From the NCBI GenBank assembly GCA_035610365.1, contig CM069435.1, positions 17,907,123 to 17,971,122 of the forward strand: DNA of 64,000 nucleotides. Direction: 5' to 3'. The position numbers and the translations under genes were made by a program. How positions within the stretch are numbered: position 1 is the first letter of the stretch; each line of letters starts with the position of its first letter. Shown here piece by piece: positions 55,473-64,000 of the stretch. Source of the stretch: Aquatica leii (taxonomy: Eukaryota; Arthropoda; Insecta; Coleoptera; Lampyridae). Below the pieces are notes generated by a model that ran no database searches, had not been told where the DNA came from, and saw nothing but the letters and a program-made list of their open reading frames with translations.

Positions 55473-55929
55473 ACGTTTCCATGATGAATTGAAAACGATA
55501 TTAGGAGTCAATACTATCATTGAAACACTTTCAATTCAGTACTCAAATCGATTTCAATTCTAGTGTCGATACGGCAAATTCTGGGATCGTAACGGAGTTG
55601 AAAGTATAATGGAAACAGTATCGTATTGGATCCAAGCATGCGCAGTTACTTGGCCTTGGTTGTGTCCCAAAAAGCTGACATTTGACAGGTATTTCTGTAT
55701 CAAACTTTTGTACGGGTACGGTTGTTGTGTGATCCTTGATCATTACGAGTTTCAATCCAAATCCCACAAATATTCGTAATGTATGGCGTGACAACTAGAT
55801 ATTTGGCGCATATCATTTGTAACTGGATTCAAATCGGTTTGAATTCGATTCCAAACTACATCATAAAAACACACACGGGTTCAAACCCAATACCGTTTTC
55901 AATTCGAAATCAATTCTTCATGGAAACGT
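55473..55929. mobile_element. Foldback MITE of about 457 bp
   Basis: ACGTTTCCATGATGAATTGA at 55473-55492 is inverted at 55911-55929 (CAATTCTTCATGGAAACGT). Inner words TTGAAAACGATATT and AATACCGTTTTCAA also pair. GAATTGAAATCGA-type words recur inside in both orientations. No transposase is present; the minus-strand frame at 55543-55794 is not recognised. Confidence 0.75.
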
Positions 55930-56285
55930 AGTAATAGATCCTTTCTTTCAAATAACCTCAGAGAAAAAAGTATAAGGGAACCTGATCGCAAGATGCCCAA
56001 TTGATGCCGCACCTCTGAGAGACAACATTACCAGGAAATTTAGTTTGAAGTAAAGCGAGTGGTTCACGTGCTGTGTGACATGCTGCGACATCTTGTTAAA
56101 ACTGCATGTTATTTAAGTTCAAATCCTTGGTTACATTGAAAAAAAAGTTGTTTAGCATCTCCCGATAGCGTACACCATTGACAGTTAAAGCTGATAACAG
56201 CTTTTTTTTACTATTTAACACATTGCTTAGTCTTTAAACTATAACGCTGTCCCTTGTTAAATGATACAATTTAATGTTCTAAAAT
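55930..56285. other. Spacer, possibly copia 3' flank
   Basis: No recognised motif. It could include the long terminal repeat of the copia element on its right, but no matching copy was found. Confidence 0.3.
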
Positions 56286-56289
56286 AATC

Positions 56290-57765
56290 CCATCTTATTA
56301 CATAGAAACTGTAAACGTGTCTTAGCTAACGGTTTTGTCATGATCTGTGCAACTTCATTATTAGTTATTATATGCTGAACTCCAATATTTCTTCTGGTCA
56401 TATGCTCCCGGATTAAAAAGCACTTAGTTTTAATATTCTTCGTTCTGCGATGATGATCAGGATTTCAAGTTAACTTCACTGTTGCAGCATTGTCGATTTT
56501 TAAAACAGAAATCTGCTTTAATTTCTTGATTTTTCTAAACAGGCGAATAAACCAGATGATTTCTTTTGTCGCCTTATGAGCTGCCCGTAACTTAGCTTCT
56601 GCACTTGACACTGAAGAATGTCTCTGGCTTAACCAAGAAATATGTCCTCTTGCGTAAAAACTCTAGACATCGATCGACATGCATTCGGACAACGGGAGAA
56701 GTCTGAGTCCTTGTAGCACTCGAAACTGGTACACTTCACCTTTGACTTAAACTTCTGTAGTGAGTGGTTCCTTTTACATACGGGAACACTCTCTTCAATC
56801 TTGATATATCTTCATCAGAAGGTTTCTCAAGTGTTCTGGAAAAAACGTCTACACTAAATCCTAAATCTGACCTAGTCCAAATCCCAAGCATTAGGTACAC
56901 GAGTGCTCTCTATATGGAAATATCTTCCTGTTTTCTTTCTCTGATCGTTTAAACTTCTGACACTTTCAACATCGGTATAGATACTGCTTTACACTTTGCT
57001 ACTCCAAAATCTTTTATGTGTAAGCCTGTTGATGAATTTTGATACTATCATTCTTGTGACGTTCAATCTGTAGACTAAGATAATAATCTGCAGCTGTAGT
57101 AGTTACTTTGAACTCTGTCCTCAGTTGTTCAAAGAAAACTTTTAAATCTTGTAGATCTTGATCTTGAAATCAAGTCTAAACTTTTTGTTTTAACATATTG
57201 GTGCTTGTTTCAAGCCATTCAAGCTTTTCTCTAGCTTCCGCATCCTGTTTGTACCGTCTTCATGCCCTTTCGATTGTGCCATATAAATGATTTCCTCTAG
57301 TTCTTCGTACAAAAAAGTGTTGATACATCAAACTATGCTACATGCATTTTTTCATTTAAAGCAAGACTCAGATCTAAACGAATAGTAGTCAGTTTTGCAG
57401 CTGGCTTAAACTTAGGCTATAATCGACACCTTCACGCTCAGTAAAGCCTTTGGCTACTATTTTGGTTTTGTAATTTATTTATTTATACTACTACCTGGTT
57501 TAAGTTTTAAACGGTAAACCTATTTACATAGTATTACCTTGGCACGGAGTGGCAAATCTTCGAGTTTCCAAGTCTGATTTTTCTTTAATGAATCAATTTC
57601 TCTATCCAGTGCTTTTTCCACTCAACCCTTTCTTCTTTTCTAAGTGCGTTTTCGTACGTTTCTAGACTGGTCGAATTTATGAATGCTTCTGCTATCATCA
57701 TGTAATCCCTAAAATGTTCCGGCTTCTTCAAAGATAAACGATCTCTCAACGTTTATCTAAACTAC
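56290..57765 (-). pseudogene. Ty1/copia pol remnant (RT and RNase H)
   Basis: The minus-strand reading in shifting frames follows the copia RT order. It starts SLKKPEHFRDYMMIAEAFIN (about 57690-57750), then EWKKALDREIDSLKKNQTWK with LEDLPLRAK (57545-57640). NGLKQAP is at about 57210-57230, and a stretch like YLM-LGTRPDL with LEKPSDEDI at about 56800-56900. The RNase H end is HISWLSQRHSSVSSAEAK (about 56580-56640), KATKEIIWFIRLFRKIKKL, KIDNAATVKLT, RRTKNIKTKCFLIREHM and NNEVAQIMTKPLAKTR (about 56320-56365). The YVDD box region is not readable. Many stops are present, so it is an old copy. Confidence 0.85.
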
Positions 57766-57879
57766 TGACAGAATTATTCCTTTTGCAGGTGCCCTGCGAT
57801 GCTATGAGGTCCCCTTCAACTGCTTTCCATTATCCATTTTTCTTCGTTTATTTGAATATGAGCATGGTAGAGCCAATCA

Positions 57880-58940
57880 TTCTTAAGTGTCTATCTACTG
57901 ATTATTTTCCTGTTATTTAAAACGTAAATCGAACTATCTTAGTCTAAATACCTGCTGAATAACTTTCCATAATGCAGGAACATGTTTTATTCTAAAAGAC
58001 AAGTCAACGTGAATACACTTATAGGCAGATGTGTTAAGATCTCTCGTCGAATCCTGGTGCTTTTTTTAAGTTCAGATCAGTTTTTATTTCCTCAGCTATT
58101 TCTTTTAGAGCAACTGAAGTTATTTTTTTGGATTTTGCTACTGCTATCATAGCTCTTCGTTTTTCTTTAACTATTTCTCTGATTTCAGCAAGGTAGTTTG
58201 CACTTGTGGTTATGCTATAGTAAGTCGCTGCCTGAGTTTTTAATTTAATGTTCAGAATGATGTTACTTTGGAGATCGATACGGAAGCTTTCTCAGTCAGT
58301 GGCTTTGTTGATGAGAGAGGGCCTGGCTACTTTTTTAATTATCCTTTCACCTAGTGTCAAATGACGACACAATGATCAGAATCCATGTCCAAGTTTTTTT
58401 GGAGCGTCAAGTAATTTTCTTTTTTAATATTGTGGCTTGGCGAAAAATGAACAGCCTTCACTCTTAGTTTTTGTTCTAGGGTCATAATTGAAACTACTGT
58501 TAGTTGAATATGATTTCTTTGCAGTGGACATTCTTCATAGTAATTGATATTTTCTTTTACTATGATTGCAATACTACTTGTTGTCCGAGTGTATGATGTG
58601 ATATGTTTTGAATGTAAAATTTGCATCATATGTAGTTGGTTCGGGTGCTGATGAGCTCTAATGACTTTTGTACTGTGACTTGAGCGTAAGATATCACGGT
58701 TCTAACCACATCGGAGGCTGGTTTTGGTTGAGGAATAATTTTTTATCTTAAACCTCTTTTTTCTCTTTTTTTGTAGCTCCTTTGCTATTACGCATCTCCT
58801 GCAGTTAAGTCGAATGTGCTTCAGAGCAGTTAACATACTTGGCGAAAGTGTGCTGTAGTTAAGTGTTTTCCTGCGCATTTAACACAGGTCAGAGTTCTTT
58901 AACAAATTTTTCTGTATGTATTTTACATTGTGAGTGTGAG
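57880..58940 (-). pseudogene. Jockey-like LINE: ORF1 end, endonuclease and RT start
   Basis: Minus strand. TCVKCAGKH followed by AKELQKKRK (about 58740-58900) looks like the zinc-knuckle end of ORF1. The frame at 58357-58629 corresponds to the apurinic endonuclease: AIIVKENINYYEECPLQRNH, then LTVVSIMT and FSPSHNIKKENYLTLQKNLD, with the expected GGDFNAKH block corrupted to MDSDHCVVI. Next comes AEIREIVKEKRRAMIAVAKS (about 58130-58190), then LKKAPGFDERDLN (about 58040-58060) and HVPALWKVIQQ (about 57970-57985), the start of the RT region (KKAPG.D...L....HVPA.WK). It then abuts the copia remnant. Confidence 0.75.
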
Positions 58941-60860
58941 TTTGTTGTTTTTTATTGCTTTTATTTTGACTGTAGAGAGATTTTCAGATGTTATTTTCGA
59001 TTTAAACTTTGATATATGCTAGCTTTCTAGACAGGTTTTAATTTGACACTGATAAGACATTATAAATTGTGACACAGTTTTGCAATCTCTCTTCCTCATA
59101 TTTTAATTAATTTCTTCTCAACACACCTCAACTCGGTCTGTTTTGAAGAGTCAAGGCTTGCGTGGAAAGGTTATCTTCAGTTATTGTTTATAAATGACCG
59201 TTTTCTCTAGTAGTTTTTTAAGTGGCACTAAAAGTGTTAATCTGAATGACGAAAGGATTTTATCTAGGCGTATAATTTTCGTATTGGTTTAGGTATAACT
59301 TTTACATCAATCATGTGGCACATACCCAAGAATCGTACTACACTTCTAAATATTATGCACAAATATGAAGCCAAAACTATCAAACCTTAATGTATCATGA
59401 CACACAACCTTGACCTAAAAATGTACATAGAATAATATTTTGCAGACCAAGTAGTTATCTCCACTAGCTTCTTGGTCAGTTTTGTAGTCCTGCTTCGATC
59501 TTTGTTTTTTGAATATGTCTAATAGAGTTCCATCTTGTCGTTGCATTTGTAAGTACACTACCTATAAATTTTGCTTCTGGAATTTCTTTTTTATACCATG
59601 TGTAACATCTAACTTTGCTGTGCTTTTTGAAGTGTTCCCAGTTTATTTCAGTTGTCTTTCTAGTAAGGTTTCTGAAATCTAGTACATTTTAGACAGTTCC
59701 CGATTTCATCACTTTCAGTGAGCAACTATTTTGATAAGAGTCCATGGTCCAGTGCTACTAACGTAAGTTATCTTAAGTCTCACTAGCAAGAACTTCTTGA
59801 ATGTCTATACTTTTGTGCATTAATTACCCAGTGGTAATCTCATTTTGAATTGTCTGTACCTACAATCTATTATCTCCTTACATAAATTTTGTGTGCTTCT
59901 AGTCTTTTAAATTCTGAAAGTGACTCGCCGATCTTTTTTTTCTAACGCTTCCTTGCATTCGGATCCCAACAAAGTATCAGTTATGTTCTTCACAGTAATA
60001 TGAATGTTCTGCGCTGATTTGTTTCCAAGCTGAGTTCTTAGCCGCCTTAATCTTCTGAAATCCTCTAATATACCCAAAGTTCTCAAATCAGTACAATGTC
60101 AACGTTGTTGATTATTATGGCTTCTAATTCGTCAATATCTGTCTCTTCTTTTTGTTTTCTGCTGAACTCTGTTTCATGAGTTTTTGTTCACAAAATGATC
60201 TTGTAGAACCATATTTTTTAGCAGTTTTAATATTCTTTTCCGTTTCATGACGGGTTCAAGAATTCATACCACAGTTGGTTTTGACATGCCGTTACTATCA
60301 ACGATGTTAAGCTTCACACTTGGCTAAGGTTGTTTTTGCCTATCAAGATGTGATAAATTTTAAACATTGCCGAAATTTAAACTCCAGTTCGGTCATGCAA
60401 TAAAACGAAACATACGACAGGGAGTAGATGAAAATAAAAACATGAAAGAGAAAATGAACAAAACATCCAGAAGAATGAAATCTTGCTGTCTATCAGTAAC
60501 TCAAATTAAAACAAACTCGGGGAAAAAGAAATAATAAAGGTCTAAAAAAGCAAATAAACAGTATCTAAAATTTTTAAAAAGAGTTGATACCGTATTAAAT
60601 TATGTTTTCAAAGGCATGGCTCATCGCCCAACTTTCTGAGATACCGTAAACTTTATGTTTCTTCATAGTAGTTACGCCCCCTAGTGGTGGGTTTACGAAC
60701 TTCAAAATAATTTCCAGCCATTTCTCTTACCCACTTTATTTATAAGAATTTTTTTCTCAAATCTCTAGGCCTTACCATTGTCGAGATACAGCCGTTCCGT
60801 ACTCTTATCTGAGCACCCAGGATATATGGCATTGTTCAATATGCTTAATGTAAGCTCTTT
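58941..60860. other. Unrecognised AT-rich sequence
   Basis: Part of 58941-59100 may be more of the LINE ORF1 on the minus strand. From 59460 to 60370 the minus strand has coding-like pieces (for example YKKEIPEAKFIG, RWNSIRHIQKTK), but I do not recognise the protein and it is full of stops. Confidence 0.3.
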
Positions 60861-60869
60861 CTAGAGTGA

Positions 60870-61500
60870 GAAGCTTCCATTTGGACCAGTAAGAAATACT
60901 ATGTTTCTGAAGAAATGCAGTGCATAATACTTTTTAACGATAACAACAACCTCATTTCTTTCTCTGAACTTGGTCATGACAGACTTCACAACATAAGACC
61001 ATTAGTTGATACACTCAACAAAAAATTGAACACTTGAACAACACCCAAGCTAAAGCAGTACTTGCCGAAAAAACCTCACAAATGGTAATCTCAAATTGTT
61101 TGTACTGGTAGGGATTTTCAGATTTTCATGTAAGTTTGAAATTTATACAGGGCAAAAAAAATTTCGAGTACCATTAGAAGGAGCAGAGCATCAAATCTTC
61201 CGGTTATATCATATTATTATACAAGTGTGCCGCTGCTTCTACATAATGGCTAAAAGAGCATTAGAAACACTTCAACAGCAACGGACACCATGTTGTAAAA
61301 TGCCAACAGATACGAATATACAGAATTCCTTCCGTTATAAGAGTCTCAAATATATGTACGTCCACAGTTGACGGAATAGATATTTCATGAACAACATGAA
61401 AAGATAATAAAAATGACACCTTCTCTTCTACTATTGCAGATGTAAATCCTATAGACAAACTAAAACGCTTTGATAACAAAGCAAAAAGTGATCGTTTGTA
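60870..61500 (+). pseudogene. piggyBac-type transposase fragment
   Basis: Shifting frames give HDRLHNIRPLVDTLNKKLN (60975-61035), LKQYLPKKPHKW (about 61050-61085), LFVLVGIFRFSCKFEIYTGQ (61097-61156), then TPCCKMPTDTNIQ (about 61286-61324), VDGIDIS (61370-61390) and ADVNPIDKLKRFDNKAK (61436-61486). This is the central and C-terminal catalytic order of piggyBac transposases (DRL.KIRPLID.LN; KP.KWG.K.F.L; Y.F..YTG; R....C.LPT; KRFD..AK). The first acidic catalytic block upstream and the cysteine-rich tail are missing. No TTAA-flanked ends were identified. Confidence 0.8.
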
Positions 61501-61565
61501 ATTAAATAATATCTCACAAATAGCCCAAATTTGAAGATACAGATTTTTTGTAAAAAGTAGAAAAT

Positions 61566-61890
61566 TTATTTAACAATTGCTAATTTCGAAGTACAGAATT
61601 TTAAGCTTTCGCGGTTATCTTTGTTAGACTTATAAGCGACTTTTGGCTTAGACCGCGTGGCAGTTGAACACCCAGACTTTTTAGGCTTGGTCCTAGTCTC
61701 TCCTTGAGAGCCAAAACAAGAAGTAGAACTTGAACTTTGCCGTATTGTCGTTCGTGAACCCAAACAAACGACGTTTTGCAAGACAATGCAGCTTGGATCT
61801 TCAAAACCGTGAAAGTCACTGTTCCTAGATATTCTATAAAAGAGTTCTGATTGCTCAGAACCCACAGACAAAGCTATTATTAACTCAAGC
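61566..61890 (-). repeat. Dispersed coding-like repeat B, copy 3 (best frame)
   Basis: The minus-strand frame at 61566-61871 (101 codons) includes VLQNVVCLGSRTTI, SSTSCFGSQGETRTKPKKSG and SKPKVAYKSNKDNRESLKF. The same sequence occurs, more decayed, at 36295-36540 and 32105-32320. The protein family is not known to me. The basic, serine-rich composition and the C-terminal position before a stop suggest the tail of a larger transposon or gene product. Confidence 0.65.
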
Positions 61891-61894
61891 TCAA

Positions 61895-63640
61895 TTTCGG
61901 ACAGGACTCATAGTGTCTGTGCAAGATGAGCACAATCACATAAAAAAAGAAGATTAAGTACACTCAACTAAACAAAAAACGGGACACCTTGGTTAATTCG
62001 ATTGAAATAGTTAGCGTGGTAAACTAGGCTTGTTAGCGAATGCGATTGGCAAACATTCGTGGCCGTTCGCGATGTCATTCAAGAAATTAAAATTAGACAA
62101 ATAACAAAACATTGACAATACCAGAAGCTCAAATCATTTATCCGCAAAAAACTAAAAAATATTCTTATTTTTGAATTGTGGAACAGTAAATTTTGTGTTT
62201 GTACAAAATATTTTCTTGTGTAAATAAAAGCTCCGTATTGAAATAGTGTATTATGAAGTTTTAAGGCTATTTTTTGAACACATTTTATATTACACCCATG
62301 TAACATTACATTAATAATATTGTGAGTATGAGACAATAAATTTTAATAACAATTTAAGTAGTTGTTTTATTAATTTTTCTGTTTGGTCGAAACGTCAAGA
62401 AAAGACGATTATAATAATTGCTAACACACTTATAAAAACTTATTAACAGTGGAATGATTTCGTGTCAAAAAATATAATTGCTACATTCAGGGTTTATCGC
62501 ATTAATAAACTACAGATCATTTATACGATTATGTTAAAAGTGTCTTGGTGTGATTTTTGTACACTATAAGTTTCGCCCACTTTTCGCTACATTCAGAGCG
62601 ATGCGCTGTGAAGTGATTGCTTCTTGACAGATAGCATTTTTTTAAGAGAGAAAAACTATTTTTCCGGTCTTTGTGGTCCGCTGTGTATATCTGATCTAAC
62701 GTAAGAGCCCAGCACTTCTCTTCTAAATTTTCTCAGTCATCCGTGTTACAAATCGGTGTAGTATTTTTGCTGCTTATGTGAAAGCCTTTTTGGGGTAAGC
62801 ATTAATTCATATTTTCATGATTATTTTGATTTTCCCGAAATTGTGATAGTGACTTGGGATACCGCCACGTGTTGGCCAATTTATAGTAATTCAGGTAAAC
62901 ACATTACCTTCCGTTGGAAACTATAACTAGAAGCAACTACTAAAGAGAGTTATTGGTTAATTAAACCACTACCAAAACATAATCTGAGGACAAGTCGTTG
63001 TTATATCTCATGTAATGGTGAAATAACCTTGGAGACACACCTGCGATAAGAATAGTGAAAACCACTCGGATGCTTGGCCCTGTACAACGATTCATTTATT
63101 GTCGACAAGCAAATTACTCGTGATACGATCCTATATACAATTACTACTTTATTTTTCTTAGCGATTTTCGAAACTGAACATGTTCTTTCAGAAAATTTCT
63201 TCGGTCTATCAACAACATTCTAAAACGTTCACAAAAACACAAAATACATATCTTCGTCATCGATCTGTGCGATATATAGTTGAAGATTCGGTATGGCGAC
63301 GAAACTATACGATTTCTGACGTCACAAAACATTTTAATCCTTTTATCCTAATAGTTAGCACATGGAACCTATAATTAAAACGGTTAAATCTCCTTGGACG
63401 TATGAGTCACCAACACTGAACAATCGATGGGTATCTGGCATGCTAAGGATTTTAAACCAGATCAAGGCTCTTCGGACTCTAATTCGAATGAGACTCCACA
63501 CAAGGTAAACCGTCAGTCTATCAACGTGTCGTTGTTATATCCTTGTCAGCGTAAACGATGTAAACTACGTTCTAGATCGTCGGTGGTTTCGTTGAAAGAA
63601 TAACGTTGCTTTCAATTTGGGTTATTTTTCTTTGGTTCTT
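61895..63640. other. No gene recognised
   Basis: AT-rich. Short open frames on both strands, none with recognised motifs. Confidence 0.35.
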
Positions 63641-63670
63641 TTAGTTTCCAGCAATAAAGCTACAAGAAAA

Positions 63671-64000
63671 TCATCGTAACACAATTGCTAATAATGAGTA
63701 TTGATTGTCAATGCATTCTTGTAGTCGTCTAGGTATTGATGCTACAGGAACACGTAGGTAATCATTACTAATCGTCTCCCAAGCAGTTTCAGTGCCGACA
63801 ATTAATTGTTCGCGATCTGTGGCAATGAAACTGGCTCCCTGTTGCTCACAGATGGTACGAACAATTTAACCCCAAACGTTTTCTATTATACTGAAAACAG
63901 AGCTTTTTGGTAACACGCTCAGGTTCGCTACACACTGGTTTGTCGCAAATTCTGCACAAAATTTTACTTTTTTCCTCGAACCAAAGTTGCATCTACCGCC
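63671..64000 (-). pseudogene. Tc1-like transposase C-terminus, running off the right edge
   Basis: Minus-strand frame: FSIIENVWG, an in-frame TAA, then IVRTICEQQGASFI and TAWETISNDY, and VASIPRRLQECIDNQ, ending at TGA 63673-63671. This matches the end of Tc1/Tc3-type transposases (..NPIENVWG.L.R......, .W..I....I..L..SMPRR...VI...). The preceding part to 64000 is degenerate, and the catalytic domain lies beyond the window. One premature stop is directly visible. Confidence 0.7.

Overview
This window is eukaryotic, most likely arthropod (insect) nuclear DNA. It is strongly AT-rich, has no bacterial-style gene packing, and consists mostly of decayed transposable elements lying in the very long introns of one conserved host gene. 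That gene runs on the minus strand. Three short exons, all below normal ORF-length cut-offs, join in phase into the N-terminus of a TCF/LEF transcription factor (Drosophila pangolin, pan). The start-codon exon with the beta-catenin/Armadillo-binding domain is at 48075-48227, a second exon is at 40677-40743 and a third at 13882-13976. The introns are about 7.3 kb and 26.7 kb, and a third intron runs more than 13.8 kb off the left edge. The HMG box and the rest of the protein must lie outside the window, to the left. A CpG-rich block upstream of exon 1 (48228-48728) is the presumed 5' UTR and promoter.

Left part (1-13880, intron 3): a decayed jockey-clade-like LINE with a partial tandem duplication (1-3755); a broken multi-exon gene of a transposon-like family found in many insect genomes (about 6270-8986); and a 1.9-kb direct duplication with foldback elements (9800-12715). 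Middle part (13977-40676, intron 2): a Tigger/pogo transposon with CCGAATATTCGG hairpins inside it (15156-17184); a tandem array of Penelope-like element (PLE) copies (22540-27240) with further PLE pieces around it; two mariner pseudogenes of different subfamilies; and a second PLE lineage with three tandem N-terminal pieces and small MITEs (32490-34925). Intron 1 (40744-48074) holds one mariner-like element with a DUF4817-type N-terminus (45094-46512) and is otherwise plain AT-rich sequence.

Right part (upstream of pan exon 1): a hAT transposon with terminal repeats and recognisable exons (49414-51533); a LINE fragment; the best preserved element of the window, a PLE of about 3.2 kb with an inverted terminal copy and an apparent 12-bp target duplication (52090-55260); a foldback MITE; Ty1/copia pol and jockey-like LINE pieces on the minus strand; a piggyBac fragment; and a Tc1-like tail running off the right edge.

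No rRNA, tRNA, CRISPR or operon was seen. Nearly all longer open frames are transposon remnants with stops and frameshifts. I did not find a convincing new biological system. The most useful observations are the cryptic pan exons, the structure of the intact-ended PLE, the PLE array that co-amplified a foreign segment, and the poorly characterised transposon-like gene at 6.3-9 kb. All family assignments come from recognising motifs by eye; no database search was run.
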